Part shown: positions 25,696 through 35,255 of the stretch, in pieces
Numbering within the stretch: position 1 is the first letter of the stretch
How the letters are laid out: each line of letters opens with the position of its first letter
Source: Gluconobacter japonicus
Lineage (GTDB): Bacteria > Pseudomonadota > Alphaproteobacteria > Acetobacterales > Acetobacteraceae
NCBI RefSeq assembly: GCF_002723975.1
Contig: NZ_BEWO01000009.1
Coordinates: 1 to 64,000, forward strand
Length of the DNA: 64,000 bases
Direction: 5' to 3'
Program-made: the position numbers and the translations under genes
The notes under the pieces: generated by a model
Databases searched by the model: none
Told to the model about the DNA's origin: nothing
The model's input: only the letters and a program-made list of their open reading frames with translations

Positions 25696-27216
25696 TTACG
25701 GTGCGTCGTCCGAACCGCTGTCATCAGAACCATCTGGCGAGACTGCGACGAAGAGCTGCTGACCATCACGCAGGATCCGCAGAAGCGGCGGCTGCTTGCG
25801 GCCCAGAGCCTCCTTCACCTGTGCGACAACAGCCTTGGGCGATGGGGTGATGTGGTTTCCAACACCTACGATGATGTCACCCGGACGAATGCCGGACTGG
25901 TCAGCAGGCGAGCCCTGGGCAACATCCGCGACAACTGCGCCCTGAACACTGTCATCAAGGCCCAGTTCCTGACGGGCACGCGGCGTCAGGGATGCAAGAG
26001 ACACACCCAGCTTGCCGGCACCGGCAGACTGGCTGCTATCCGCACCATCACCGCCATGATCCTGATTGGCGAGATTGCCCACCGTGAACTTCACGTCCAT
26101 CGGCTTGCCATCACGCAGAAGGCTCACCGTCGCGTCCGTACCCGGCGCGATCGCAACGACCTTGACGGCCAGATCATGACCATTCTTCACCGGATGACCA
26201 TTCAGAGTGAGGATTACGTCCCCGCTCTTGATGCCAGCCTTCTCGGCCGGGCTCCCCTTGGACACGGACGCAACCAGCGTCCCATGCGGCGGAGCACCAG
26301 GTTCCGGGGACTTCAGATTGAGGGCCTGCGCCATCGTCGGGGAAATGTCCTGCCCTTCGATGCCGAAATACCCCCGTGTGACGTGACCGGTCTTCTCAAG
26401 CTGCTCGACGACAGACTTCACGGTGTTGGACGGAATAGCGAAGCCAATACCAATCGAACCGCCACCGTTTGGCGAGATAATCATGGAGTTGATGCCAACA
26501 ACCTTGCCGTCCTGTGTGAACAGCGGACCGCCGGAATTGCCATGATTGATCGGCGCATCAACCTGAATGAAGTCGTTATACGCACCAGAATGGAGATCAC
26601 GCCCCAGAGCGGAGACGATACCCGCCGTGACGGTTCCGCCCAGGCCATAGGGATTACCCACTGCGATGACCCATTCACCCGGCTGAACGTCATCAGAATC
26701 GCCCAGATCAATGAACGGCAGCTTGCCCGTCGGCTTCACGCGAAGCAGGGCAACGTCCGTCTTCGGGTCACGGCCAATGATCTTGGCCTGAAGCGTTGTG
26801 CCATCGTCCAGCGTGACCGTAACCTTGGTGGCGCCATTCACAACATGGTTGTTGGTGACGACATAGCCATCAGCCGAGATGATAAAGCCGGACCCGCGAG
26901 CTTCGACCGTACGGTTCGGCTGCTGTTGCTGCGGCATCATCTGGAACGGGAAGGGGAACGGAAAGGGCGAACCCTGCATGCCGCCGCCGCCGCCGCCCGG
27001 GCCGTTTTCTTCCTGCTCGGCAACGTCGGCCTTGATATGGGCCGTGATGGAAACAACGGCAGGCTTCACCTGCTTCACGAGCGTGACGAAATTCGGCAGC
27101 GCCTGAACGTTGGTCTGCGGCTTGATGGCCCCATTGTCCGCCATGGCGGCGGGAGCGGCGACCAGAAAGGTCGTCGCAGCGAGAGCAGCAAGGGAGGCGC
27201 GGAAACGTGTGGTCAT
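25696..27216 (-). CDS. Periplasmic Do-family serine protease (DegP/MucD-like)
   Basis: The protein has 506 residues with a signal peptide cleaved near AMA-DNG. A trypsin-like domain has the catalytic triad His124 (TNNHVVNG), Asp154 (DPKTDVALL) and Ser228 (GNSGGP). Two PDZ domains follow, at about 270-360 and 400-490. Between the signal and the protease core is a low-complexity insert of glycines, a proline/phenylalanine repeat and glutamines (about 70-100), matching the flexible LA loop that gates DegP oligomers. It degrades or chaperones misfolded envelope proteins. A second HtrA-type protease lies at 58.8 kb. Confidence 0.93.
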   Translation of the reverse strand: MTTRFRASLAALAATTFLVAAPAAMADNGAIKPQTNVQALPNFVTLVKQVKPAVVSITAHIKADVAEQEENGPGGGGGGMQGSPFPFPFPFQMMPQQQQPNRTVEARGSGFIISADGYVVTNNHVVNGATKVTVTLDDGTTLQAKIIGRDPKTDVALLRVKPTGKLPFIDLGDSDDVQPGEWVIAVGNPYGLGGTVTAGIVSALGRDLHSGAYNDFIQVDAPINHGNSGGPLFTQDGKVVGINSMIISPNGGGSIGIGFAIPSNTVKSVVEQLEKTGHVTRGYFGIEGQDISPTMAQALNLKSPEPGAPPHGTLVASVSKGSPAEKAGIKSGDVILTLNGHPVKNGHDLAVKVVAIAPGTDATVSLLRDGKPMDVKFTVGNLANQDHGGDGADSSQSAGAGKLGVSLASLTPRARQELGLDDSVQGAVVADVAQGSPADQSGIRPGDIIVGVGNHITPSPKAVVAQVKEALGRKQPPLLRILRDGQQLFVAVSPDGSDDSGSDDAP

Positions 27217-27328
27217 GTCAGTCCCGATTGTTACAGAGGAACGGTTCGGTCGTTATACGTCAGACTATGAACTGTGTTCCCGTTCACCAAGCTGACCGGG
27301 ACGTGAAACATCCGTAAGTCTTTGTTTG

Positions 27329-27793
27329 TTACGCTCTCCTGAGACGTCGGAAAAAAGCCCGGAGTTGCTCCGAGGCTTCACGCTCCCGTACGCCCCCGAT
27401 GACTTCCGGGCGATGCAGACAATTCGGACGTTCAAACAGGCGAGGGCCATGATCCACGCCACCACCTTTCGGATCGTAAGCCCCAAACACCACACGCTCG
27501 CAGCGGAAATGTACGATCGCCCCCGCACACATCGGGCATGGCTCCAGCGTAACGACCAATGTGCATCCGGTCAGCCGAGGGGACCCAAGTTTCCGCGCGG
27601 CTTCCCGCATGGCCAGGAGTTCAGCATGCGCTGACCCGTCATGCAGTTCTTCCACACGATTACGGGCCACGGCGAGAATCTTTCCCTCCGCATCAAGCAC
27701 GACAGCTCCCACGGGCACTTCCCCATGACGGGCAGCCTCGTCCGCGGCATCGAGCGCCATCTGCATGGCGCGGCTTGTATCGGCCTGAATCAT
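27329..27793 (-). CDS. tadA: tRNA-specific adenosine deaminase
   Basis: TadA deaminates A34 to inosine in tRNA-Arg(ACG). It has 154 residues. The zinc and catalytic motifs are HAE at 56-58 and PCPMC at 85-89, and the N-terminal GEVPVGAVV is typical. The C-terminal region (GAYDPKGGGVDHG) distinguishes it from guanine or cytosine deaminases. No ribosome site is evident before ATG 27793. The start sits within a few bases of the divergent amidotransferase start. Confidence 0.9.
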   Translation of the reverse strand: MIQADTSRAMQMALDAADEAARHGEVPVGAVVLDAEGKILAVARNRVEELHDGSAHAELLAMREAARKLGSPRLTGCTLVVTLEPCPMCAGAIVHFRCERVVFGAYDPKGGGVDHGPRLFERPNCLHRPEVIGGVREREASEQLRAFFRRLRRA

Positions 27794-27799
27794 GATGCG

Positions 27800-28540
27800 A
27801 TGATGCGGTGCATGACCCTGTCCCGTCCATCCCGCTTTCAGAATTCTGCCCCCCTCATCGGCCTAACACTGGATCACGAGCCCGGCGGCGGCGGAAAATT
27901 CTCGCGTTATCCTTTTCACGCGCTGCGTGAAAATTACCTGACAGCTCTCAGTGAGGCTGGCGGATTACCGGTCTGTCTGGGCTACACGGCCGATGCCGAA
28001 GCCATGGTGGCGCGGCTGGATGCGCTGGTCATTACAGGGGGAGCTTTTGACGTCGACCCGGCGCTTTATGATGAAGATCCTCATCCCCTGACGAGCCCGC
28101 GTCCCGCACGAACCTCGGCGGAATTGGCACTCCTGCGGGCCGCATTGAAACGGGATATTCCCATCCTCGGGATCTGCGGCGGCATGCAACTGATAGCCGT
28201 GAACGCAGGTGGCACGCTGATCCAGCATCTTCCGCCGGAACTGGAGCACGAACAGCCCAATCCACGACACGAACCGGGCCATGCCGTGTCGATCGTGCCA
28301 GACACCCGATTAGCGGAAATTGTCGGCATGCCCACAATGATGGTAAACTCCTCCCATCATCAGGCCGTCCGCAGCTCTGGTGAGGCACGGATTTCGGCTC
28401 TCGCACCGGATGGTGTGATCGAAGCGATTGAACTGGACGGTCCGAAATTCGCCATTGGTGTACAATGGCATCCCGAATTCACCCTCGACCCCGGCGACCG
28501 TCGCCTGTATGCGGCGCTGGTGGAGGCAGCAGCACGATGA
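27800..28540 (+). CDS. Gamma-glutamyl-gamma-aminobutyrate hydrolase family protein (class I glutamine amidotransferase)
   Basis: This peptidase C26/PuuD-like protein has about 246 residues. The nucleophile elbow is GICGGMQLI with Cys126. The His-Glu pair appears as QWHPEF near the C-terminus, and VITGGAFDVDPALY matches the family loop before the nucleophile. The physiological substrate is not clear, as no putrescine genes are nearby. Start choice is uncertain: ATGs at 27800, 27803 and 27812 all lack a good ribosome site, and the frame is open back to 27641 inside tadA. It overlaps the pseudouridine synthase gene by 4 bp. Confidence 0.88.
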   Translation: MMRCMTLSRPSRFQNSAPLIGLTLDHEPGGGGKFSRYPFHALRENYLTALSEAGGLPVCLGYTADAEAMVARLDALVITGGAFDVDPALYDEDPHPLTSPRPARTSAELALLRAALKRDIPILGICGGMQLIAVNAGGTLIQHLPPELEHEQPNPRHEPGHAVSIVPDTRLAEIVGMPTMMVNSSHHQAVRSSGEARISALAPDGVIEAIELDGPKFAIGVQWHPEFTLDPGDRRLYAALVEAAAR

Positions 28541-29325
28541 CCGAAGATTTTACCCCGACCCCTGAAGAAACATCCGACGCACCAAGAGGCGAACGCATTG
28601 CCAAGTTCCTGGCCCGCGCTGGCGTAGCAAGTCGCCGGGATGTGGAACGCATGATTGAAGACAATCGCATCAAGCTTGGTGGGCAGCCGGTCACGCATCC
28701 GGCGACCTTTGTTCAGCCGGGCGACATTGTGCTGGTGGATGGCAAGCCCGTGGATAACCCGGAGCGCACCCGCCTGTGGCGTTATCACAAGCCGGACGGC
28801 CTCCTGACCACGCATCGTGACCCGCAGGAACGCAAGACGGTCTTTGACTCCCTTCCGGAAGGCATGCCCCGCGTCATCAGCGTTGGTCGGCTGGATATCA
28901 ACTCCGAAGGGCTTCTGCTGCTGACCAATGACGGCGAACTGGCCCGCCGTCTGGAACTGCCGGGCAATGCCTGGGTGCGCCGTTACCGTGTCCGCGTGTT
29001 TGGCGTGGTAGACGAGAAGCGTCTGGCGTCGCTGGTGAACGGTTTCGAATATGAGGGCGTGAAATACGGCTCCATCGAAGCAGAACTGGATTCCAAGAAG
29101 GGCGATAACTCCTGGCTGACGGTCTCTCTGCGTGAAGGCAAGAACCGTGAGATCCGTCGCGTGATGCAGGGCTTGAACCTACATGTGAGCCGTCTGATTC
29201 GTCTGTCTTACGGGCCGTTCCAGCTTGGTTCCCTGAAAGCGCGTGAGCTTGAGGAAGTGAACGGCAAGACGCTGCGTGAGCAGATCCCCGACCTGCCTGC
29301 CCCTACCCGTAAGCGGACCCGCTGA
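28537..29325 (+). CDS. rluB: 23S rRNA pseudouridine synthase, RsuA/RluB family
   Basis: The protein has 262 residues. An N-terminal S4 RNA-binding domain (RIAKFLARAGVASRRDVERM, 20-39) precedes the synthase domain with the catalytic aspartate in GRLDINSEGLLLLTND (Asp120) and the closing KNREIRR segment. RluB modifies U2605 of 23S rRNA; RluE, RluF or RsuA specificities cannot be wholly excluded. The ATG overlaps the previous stop as ATGA, and rsmD follows after 3 bases, making an operon of rRNA-modification genes. Confidence 0.87.
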   Translation: MTEDFTPTPEETSDAPRGERIAKFLARAGVASRRDVERMIEDNRIKLGGQPVTHPATFVQPGDIVLVDGKPVDNPERTRLWRYHKPDGLLTTHRDPQERKTVFDSLPEGMPRVISVGRLDINSEGLLLLTNDGELARRLELPGNAWVRRYRVRVFGVVDEKRLASLVNGFEYEGVKYGSIEAELDSKKGDNSWLTVSLREGKNREIRRVMQGLNLHVSRLIRLSYGPFQLGSLKARELEEVNGKTLREQIPDLPAPTRKRTR

Positions 29326-29328
29326 TCC

Positions 29329-29928
29329 ATGCGGATTGTTGGCGGAGAGAACAAAGGCCGCGCGCTCGTAGCCCCAACCGGCGAGCGGACGCGCCCAACC
29401 TCGGACCGGACGCGTCAGGCCATTTTCGACATGCTGGCCCATGCGCCATGGTACGGTCAGGAAGAGCTGGAACAGGCCATCGTGCTGGATGGGTATGCCG
29501 GAACAGGCGCACTAGGCCTGGAAGCTCTGTCCCGTGGAGCACAGCGTGCGGCCTTCATCGAGCGGGACCGCAACGCACTGAATGCCTTGCGCACCAATCT
29601 GGATATCTGCCGGGCCCGTGACCGTTCACGCGTATTGAGTTGCAGCGTTACGCATCCGCCAAAAGCCGCGGAGCCTCACACGCTGATCTTTCTTGATCCG
29701 CCTTACGGGAAAACGCTGGTCGAATCGGGTCTGCGCGCATTGGCCCGAAACGGCTGGATTGCCGAAGGAGCGCTGGTCGTTGCCGAGACAGGTGCGACCG
29801 AGGATTTTGCCCCGTTTGTGCCACCTTCCGAACACTTTTCCCCCACACTTCCGGCCGAACCGCTTTCAATCCGGAAATTCGGCGCGGCGAAGGTGACGAT
29901 CTGGCGACATTCCTCCACTGTTCCTTAA
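29329..29928 (+). CDS. rsmD: 16S rRNA (guanine(966)-N(2))-methyltransferase
   Basis: The protein has 199 residues. It begins MRIVGGENKGRAL and continues RPTSDRTRQAIFDML, both family hallmarks. The SAM-binding motif is LDGYAGTGALGLEALSRGA, and the catalytic motif IV is FLDPPYG. It methylates G966 of 16S rRNA. It lies three bases after the pseudouridine synthase gene. It is followed by 87 bp that include a perfect TATAAT at 29959-29964 but no convincing -35, ahead of ftsK. Confidence 0.92.
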   Translation: MRIVGGENKGRALVAPTGERTRPTSDRTRQAIFDMLAHAPWYGQEELEQAIVLDGYAGTGALGLEALSRGAQRAAFIERDRNALNALRTNLDICRARDRSRVLSCSVTHPPKAAEPHTLIFLDPPYGKTLVESGLRALARNGWIAEGALVVAETGATEDFAPFVPPSEHFSPTLPAEPLSIRKFGAAKVTIWRHSSTVP

Positions 29929-30015
29929 TTTTCCTACTGTATTCAGTGGCCTGTCAGGTATAATTCAGACGTAATCTGAAAGCCGTAATCCAAAAAACCG
30001 ACGGGGTGACGAGAC

Positions 30016-32745
30016 TTGGCCGTGTTCAGCCGATCGACCAGCACAGTGCGCAACATTGTCCGTGAGGCACACGACCGTCACATGACACCCAAACTCCGGA
30101 GCGCGCTGAATGCGCGTCTGCTGGAGTTGCTGGGTCTCGGATTTCTGATCGCAGCCGTTGCCATCGGCATCGCGCTGTGGAGCTTCAATCCGCACGATCC
30201 GTCCTTCAACACCTCGACAGGTACGGAACCCACAAACCTTCTTGGCCGTACGGGCGCAACCATTTCCGATGGTCTGGTGCAGTGGCTTGGCTTGGGTAGT
30301 GGTCTGCCGATTGTTGTTCTGCTGGCCTGGGCGTGGCGCATGGTCCGCCATCACGGCATGAGCGCGCCAATCCTCCGCATCGCGGCGGCTCTCCTGCTGC
30401 TTCCAGCGGGGGCGACCTTTATCGGTACGCTTCAGTTGCTCATTCCGGGACTTGAAGTTGCATGGCCGACGGCGGCGGGTCTTGGGGGCGAAATGGGCGT
30501 TTCCTTTGCTCACCGCCTGCTGGATGCTGCCCATGCCGAAGCCGGGTCCGCCGGAAGCGCACTGGCTGTGTTTCTGGTTCTGCTGTTGATGGGCATTCTG
30601 ATGCCGCTGGCCATGGGGCTTCAGTGGCGCGAGTGGCGCGCCATGGGTCAGGGTGCAGCGCTTCTGGCCCGTCAGCCCGTGCGTCTGGCGCGCCGTATGA
30701 ACGGCCCGCAGACGTCTGATCGCCCGGCACCTGATCCGCGCCAGTACGAATTTCAACCCGGTAGTGCGGGAGGCGTTCCAGCTCCTGATGCAGCCCCGCT
30801 TTCCTTCCTGCGTCGAAGCTTTGGAAAGAGCGATCCGCGAACGCGCCCATCTCCGTTCGTGCCGCAAAATACGGGGTGGATGCAGCCCCCTATGGAGACG
30901 ACGGAAGACCCGTACGAGCACCCTACGGCACTGCGTAAAGAACCACCCGCCCCTGCTCCACAGTTGTCGGAAGAAGAAGAGGCGCCGTCCAACCCCTATG
31001 CAGAACGGCTGGCGCAGATTGCACGACAGCGGAATGTTCAGACGATCCAGCGCTCGCATGTTGAAGACGATGCGGAAGATGATGTTCCACAGAGCAGCAT
31101 CGAGCCCCCTGAGCCGGAGCCCGAACAGCGCCGCAGCCTGTTCGGGATGCGCCGCCCGGAGCGCCCGGCACAGCCTCAACCGGTGGCACGCCCCATGCCG
31201 GCCCGCACTCCTGCCGCGACGGGTTGGGTCCTGCCACCCCTGTCGCTGCTGAACCCGCCACCGGCCCACGCCACGACAGGTCCTTCACAGGAAACGCTGC
31301 AATCCAATGCGCGCCTTCTGGAAAGTGTGCTGGCTGACTATGGTGTTCAGGGCACAATCGGAGACATTCATGCGGGCCCGGTCGTCACGCTTTATGAACT
31401 GGAGCCCGCTCCCGGCATCCGCTCGTCCCGCGTTATCGGTCTTGCGGATGACGTAGCACGCTCCCTGTCCGTGCTGAGCGTCCGTATCGCGACTGTACCG
31501 GGACGTAATGTCATTGGTATCGAAGTCCCGAACGCCAAGCGCGAAACCGTTTACTTCTCTGAACTCCTGCTGACGCCGGAATGGACCAACGGAACGGGCC
31601 GCCTTCAGATTGCGCTCGGCAAGGATATTGCGGGCGTGCCGGTCTATACCGATCTGGCCAAGATGCCGCATCTTCTGGTGGCTGGTACGACAGGCTCCGG
31701 TAAGTCGGTCGGTGTGAATGCGATGATCCTGTCGTTGCTCTACCGCCTCAGCCCGGAAGAGTGCCGCCTGATCATGATTGATCCGAAGATTCTGGAACTG
31801 TCGATCTATGACGGCATTCCGCATCTTCTGACCCCGGTTGTGACGGAGCCAACCAAGGCCGTCAGCGCCCTTAAATGGACGGTGCAGGAAATGGACCGCC
31901 GCTATCGTCTGATGGCGCAGCTTCAAGTCCGTAACATCAACGGCTACAACGAACGCGTCAGCCAGCTTCGCGCCTCCGGCGAGATGGTCACGCGTCGCGT
32001 TCAGACCGGCTTTGACCCTGAGACGGGTAAACCCGTCTTCGATGAACAGCAGGTCCCGCTGGAAAACCTGCCGTATATCGTCGTCGTCATCGACGAAATG
32101 GCCGACCTGATGATGGTTGCGGGCAAGGAAATCGAGACGGCAGTACAGCGTCTGGCTCAGAAAGCCCGTGCCGCTGGTATTCACGTCATCATGGCGACGC
32201 AGCGTCCGTCCGTTGACGTCATTACTGGCACCATCAAGGCCAACTTCCCGACCCGTATTTCCTTCCAGGTCATCAGCAAGTTCGACAGTCGCACCATTCT
32301 TCAGGAACAGGGCGCCGAACAGCTTCTGGGCCAGGGTGACATGCTGTTCATGCAGGGTGGCGGTCGCATTACGCGTGTCCACGGTCCGTTCGTGGCGGAT
32401 GAAGAAGTTGAAGAAGTCGTGGCGGATCTGCGCTCCAAGGGCGACCCGATCTACAATGACGATGTGGTGTCTGGTGAAGATGAGGAAGGCGGCTCGTCCG
32501 GCGGAAGCATGGGCGGCGGCGGAAGCGGTGGCGACGGAGAAGGCAGCCTGTTCGAGCAGGCTGTGGATATCGTCATGACCGAAGGCCGCGCTTCGACCAG
32601 CTTCATCCAGCGCCATTTGTCGATTGGGTATAACCGCGCCGCGAAGCTGATCGACCAGATGGAAAAGGAAGGCATCATCGGGCCAGCCAACCATGTGGGC
32701 AAGCGCGAGGTTTTGGCCCGTCGCCCGTCTTCCCATGAGGAATGA
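30016..32745 (+). CDS. ftsK: DNA translocase FtsK
   Basis: FtsK couples septation to chromosome segregation and activates XerCD at dif. It has 909 residues. Four or five N-terminal membrane helices lie in about 30-190. A Pro/Glu-rich linker (about 230-420) comes next. The motor domain has Walker [13 protein letters not shown], Walker [12 protein letters not shown] and [12 protein letters not shown] glycine/serine spacer then leads to the winged-helix gamma domain ([20 protein letters not shown]) that reads KOPS sites. The start is probably TTG 30016, with GGGGTG 7-8 bases upstream; GTG 30022 is the alternative. The end overlaps the next gene by 11 bp. Confidence 0.95.
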   Translation: MAVFSRSTSTVRNIVREAHDRHMTPKLRSALNARLLELLGLGFLIAAVAIGIALWSFNPHDPSFNTSTGTEPTNLLGRTGATISDGLVQWLGLGSGLPIVVLLAWAWRMVRHHGMSAPILRIAAALLLLPAGATFIGTLQLLIPGLEVAWPTAAGLGGEMGVSFAHRLLDAAHAEAGSAGSALAVFLVLLLMGILMPLAMGLQWREWRAMGQGAALLARQPVRLARRMNGPQTSDRPAPDPRQYEFQPGSAGGVPAPDAAPLSFLRRSFGKSDPRTRPSPFVPQNTGWMQPPMETTEDPYEHPTALRKEPPAPAPQLSEEEEAPSNPYAERLAQIARQRNVQTIQRSHVEDDAEDDVPQSSIEPPEPEPEQRRSLFGMRRPERPAQPQPVARPMPARTPAATGWVLPPLSLLNPPPAHATTGPSQETLQSNARLLESVLADYGVQGTIGDIHAGPVVTLYELEPAPGIRSSRVIGLADDVARSLSVLSVRIATVPGRNVIGIEVPNAKRETVYFSELLLTPEWTNGTGRLQIALGKDIAGVPVYTDLAKMPHLLVAGTTGSGKSVGVNAMILSLLYRLSPEECRLIMIDPKILELSIYDGIPHLLTPVVTEPTKAVSALKWTVQEMDRRYRLMAQLQVRNINGYNERVSQLRASGEMVTRRVQTGFDPETGKPVFDEQQVPLENLPYIVVVIDEMADLMMVAGKEIETAVQRLAQKARAAGIHVIMATQRPSVDVITGTIKANFPTRISFQVISKFDSRTILQEQGAEQLLGQGDMLFMQGGGRITRVHGPFVADEEVEEVVADLRSKGDPIYNDDVVSGEDEEGGSSGGSMGGGGSGGDGEGSLFEQAVDIVMTEGRASTSFIQRHLSIGYNRAAKLIDQMEKEGIIGPANHVGKREVLARRPSSHEE

Positions 32746-33466
32746 TCGACGGCGCCAGCGGCCTGTCAGGCAGGACGCGGCCCCTTCCTCTGCCCCAAGA
32801 GGTCTGTTTTATCTGGGGCAGGATCTTCCGGTCCTGCTGGAAACGCCACGCTTTCTGGTTCTGAACAAGCCCGCAGGGCTGGCGGTTCATCCCGGTCCCT
32901 CAACGCAGGATTCCGTTGAAACACGACTGGTCACGCATCCGCGCGGCGGTCCATGGCTGGCCCATCGACTGGACGCAGATACGTCTGGCTGCCTCCTGAT
33001 CGCACGCCGCAAAACCGCGCTGCTCGAAGCACAGGCGGCCTTTCAGAGCAGGCAGGTTCGAAAACTTTACTGGACTGTTGTTGAGGGCACACCAACGGAC
33101 GATGAGGGCGAAATTTCCGCCCCCCTTTTGCGCCAATCCAATCCATCAGGATGGCGCATGATCGTGGATCCAAAAGGAGACGTTGCCGTGACACGCTGGC
33201 GCGTTCTTGGTCGTGCAGAGGGACGGAGTTGGCTGGAACTGGAGCTTCTAACTGGCCGAACCCATCAGGCCCGAATTCATTGTGCATCTCTAGGCACACC
33301 GATCGTCGGTGATCGGGTCTATGGCAAAAGCGATGCAAACGGCCTGTACCTTCTTGCGCGCAATCTGCATGTCGCTTTGCCGGAAGGTGACCTGGAAGCC
33401 GTTGCTCCACCGCCCCCAGCTATGGCGGAGGCGCTGAAGCGTCTGGGGTGGCAGGATCAATCCTGA
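32735..33466 (+). CDS. RluA-family pseudouridine synthase
   Basis: The protein has 243 residues. The RluA catalytic motif is [15 protein letters not shown]. Family segments [14 protein letters not shown] before it and [17 protein letters not shown] after it are clear. No S4 domain is present, so it resembles the RluA/TruC/RluC-like short forms. The target is not evident. ATG 32735 overlaps the ftsK end by 11 bp, suggesting coupling. Its stop overlaps that of the convergent DUF4097 gene by 10 bp. Confidence 0.87.
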   Translation: MRNDRRRQRPVRQDAAPSSAPRGLFYLGQDLPVLLETPRFLVLNKPAGLAVHPGPSTQDSVETRLVTHPRGGPWLAHRLDADTSGCLLIARRKTALLEAQAAFQSRQVRKLYWTVVEGTPTDDEGEISAPLLRQSNPSGWRMIVDPKGDVAVTRWRVLGRAEGRSWLELELLTGRTHQARIHCASLGTPIVGDRVYGKSDANGLYLLARNLHVALPEGDLEAVAPPPPAMAEALKRLGWQDQS

Positions 33467-34197
33467 AGAATTCGCACTTTCCCGGAAACACCGTGGATCG
33501 TGACATGATCCCGACCATTTCCGACAGTCCCGGTGGCTGTGATTGTCCTGCTTTCGCTGGACAGAAATCCTTGCTTCTCCCAAGGACCAAACTGTACCGT
33601 CAGACCGAGAGACTGCTCTAGCGGAACAGCACTTTGCTGACGGCTCTGACGAAGCGTAATATCGAATGTACCGCCAAAATCATGCGGAAGATGAAGCGTT
33701 ACGTCGCCTGAGACGGTTTCAAGAATGATCTTCCGTGCGCTGCCGGTAGAAACCAGCGTGACGTCCTGATCCCCGCTGGTGCTTTTAACCGTCACATCTC
33801 CTGCGGCCTCGCCCAACTGCGTGTCACCACTGACTGTCATAAGGGCCGCTCCGCCTGCAGCATGGGCGACGGCAATGTCTCCGCTGACAGTCTTGATCTG
33901 CACAGCCCCCAGACCCTGACCAATCTGGGCATCTCCACTCACTGTTGTCAGAGAGGTTGGTCCCTCGTTTTTTGATATCTTGATGTCACCACTCACCCCA
34001 CGAATGGAGAGAGGGCCATTGGAGGTCTGAATCTGCACATCACCGCTCATGCTGGAGATAACACCCCCTTCTGGCAGCATGGTGTAAGACAGATCATCAG
34101 ACGTGACGCTCTGGTTGAGCGGCGCGGCGAACGCTCCCGAAAAAGACAGGCAGGTTGCGACCAGAAGGGCGGGAAGAATCATACGGAAAGAGGACAT
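33457..34197 (-). CDS. Secreted DUF4097 beta-helix repeat protein
   Basis: The protein has 246 residues with a signal peptide (MSSFRMILPALLVATCLSFS, cleavage near AFA-AP). The mature part is built of short repeats about 20 residues apart, most starting V-S-G-D (SGDVQIQ, SGDIKIS, SGDAQIG, SGDIAVA, SGDTQLG, SGDQDVT, SGDVTLH). These are expected to stack as a right-handed beta helix. No catalytic motif is visible. An ATG at 34218 overlaps the upstream stop (TGATG), but ATG 34197 has a better ribosome site. It is transcribed with two COG3671 membrane proteins. Confidence 0.82.
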   Translation of the reverse strand: MSSFRMILPALLVATCLSFSGAFAAPLNQSVTSDDLSYTMLPEGGVISSMSGDVQIQTSNGPLSIRGVSGDIKISKNEGPTSLTTVSGDAQIGQGLGAVQIKTVSGDIAVAHAAGGAALMTVSGDTQLGEAAGDVTVKSTSGDQDVTLVSTGSARKIILETVSGDVTLHLPHDFGGTFDITLRQSRQQSAVPLEQSLGLTVQFGPWEKQGFLSSESRTITATGTVGNGRDHVTIHGVSGKVRILQD

Positions 34198-34217
34198 CGG
34201 TGGAGCTTTCTCTGGCA

Positions 34218-34628
34218 TCAGAACGATGAGGAGGACACAACGGAACGATTCATGAGCGCGGCATGGATGCCTCGGACAATCGCCCAGGCTGTCAGGATCC
34301 CCCACGTCAGAGTCAGCCCCCAGGGAATGACCATGAAGACCAGACCCAGACCACCCGTGATCGCGCCCAACCCGGCCACCATGAGATGGATCATCCCAAT
34401 CGCAGCCAGCGCCAGAAAGCCATACCAGAACAGCCTGATCTGCCAGTCCAACTGGGCTCGCTTGAGACCCGTAGCGGAACGGCGACTCATGTGAGCAAGT
34501 GTCACACCGACGAAAGCGGTAATGCCGGTGAAAAACCCGGCCAGATACAACGCATAGATCAGCAGAACGTAATCCCGTCCTGTATCCTGATAAACCCGGC
34601 CGTAACCCGGCATTGCTGTAGTGTACAT
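34218..34628 (-). CDS. COG3671-like integral membrane protein (first of two paralogues)
   Basis: The protein has 136 residues with about three membrane helices: YVLLIYALYLAGFFTGITAF, RLFWYGFLALAAIGMIHLMV and GLVFMVIPWGLTLTWGILTA. The signature after the first helix, GLKRAQLDWQIRLFWYG, matches the uncharacterised COG3671 family. The start at ATG 34628 has AGAGGAG 7 bases upstream. It shares this core with the product of 34758-35168. Function is unknown. It lies between that paralogue and the DUF4097 gene in one direction. Confidence 0.72.
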   Translation of the reverse strand: MYTTAMPGYGRVYQDTGRDYVLLIYALYLAGFFTGITAFVGVTLAHMSRRSATGLKRAQLDWQIRLFWYGFLALAAIGMIHLMVAGLGAITGGLGLVFMVIPWGLTLTWGILTAWAIVRGIHAALMNRSVVSSSSF

Positions 34629-34757
34629 GACTGAACTCCTCTGGAGGAAGACCCTCGACAAAGGAATTCATGCAGAAACCGTGCCATTTTAGGTTTTCAG
34701 GACAAATCCGGGAAAACAGGATCGTCAGAAAACGATCAAATGGCGGATTTCACCAGT

Positions 34758-35168
34758 TTATTCGCCCAACGTACGAAAACGGTCGGGAAGTGGTCCTTTG
34801 CCCTGCGTCAGGGAACGCACGCCGTACAGCAACGAGACGAGAAGGGCTATGTTCCAGAGCGCAAAAATGCCGATCGGGATAAGGAACAGAAGCTGCCCAG
34901 GCCCTGAACTTCCCGGTGGTTCCGTGATGAAACACGCTCCGAACAGAACCGCACACCCAATGATAAAGGCGACGTCATACCAGAACAGGCGAATGAGCCA
35001 GCTCAGATGAGACCGTACAAGCCCGGCGCTGGAACCCTTAAGGATATAGGCCAGAATCACCCCGACCAGCAGGGAAATCCCTGTGAAAAAACGGGCAATA
35101 TACAGGCCGTAGACCAGAAAAACCCCGCCGCGGCTTGGCCCTTCGGACGAAAGAGAAAAATTGCTCAT
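34758..35168 (-). CDS. COG3671-like integral membrane protein (second paralogue)
   Basis: The protein has 136 residues, the same length and topology as the neighbour at 34218-34628. The shared core is YGLYIARFFTGISLLVGVIL then GLVRSHLSWLIRLFWYD. A cysteine-containing second helix (FIIGCAVLFGACFI) and a charged C-terminal tail differ from the paralogue. An AAGGAGG ribosome site precedes the ATG. The 129-bp gap between the two genes holds no other feature I can support. Function is unknown. Confidence 0.72.
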   Translation of the reverse strand: MSNFSLSSEGPSRGGVFLVYGLYIARFFTGISLLVGVILAYILKGSSAGLVRSHLSWLIRLFWYDVAFIIGCAVLFGACFITEPPGSSGPGQLLFLIPIGIFALWNIALLVSLLYGVRSLTQGKGPLPDRFRTLGE

Positions 35169-35203
35169 GACAGCCTCCTTAAGCTGACAGTGTATAACAG
35201 AAA

Positions 35204-35226
35204 CGCCCAGCCCAAGGGGCTGGACG
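35204..35226 (-). terminator. Terminator of the sugar porter gene
   Basis: On the minus strand CGTCCAGCCC pairs with GGGCTGGGCG (one G-U wobble, tight loop) and is followed by TTTCTGTT. It starts 30 bases after the sugar porter stop and so ends that transcript before the COG3671 genes. Confidence 0.7.
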
Positions 35227-35255
35227 CTTTGTCAGACAAAATTCATTCAGATGGG

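Noticed and set aside
26920-27000. Short GCC and Pro/Phe codon repeats in the protease gene as a microsatellite element
   Set aside because: They encode the glycine and proline/phenylalanine-rich loop of the protein in frame.
25636-27270. Plus-strand ORF of 544 codons over the Do-family protease gene
   Set aside because: Exactly antisense to a well-supported protease gene; composition is Arg/His-rich, typical of a high-GC shadow frame.
29965-32736. Two long minus-strand ORFs (434 and 483 codons) over ftsK
   Set aside because: Antisense to ftsK, with no recognisable motif.
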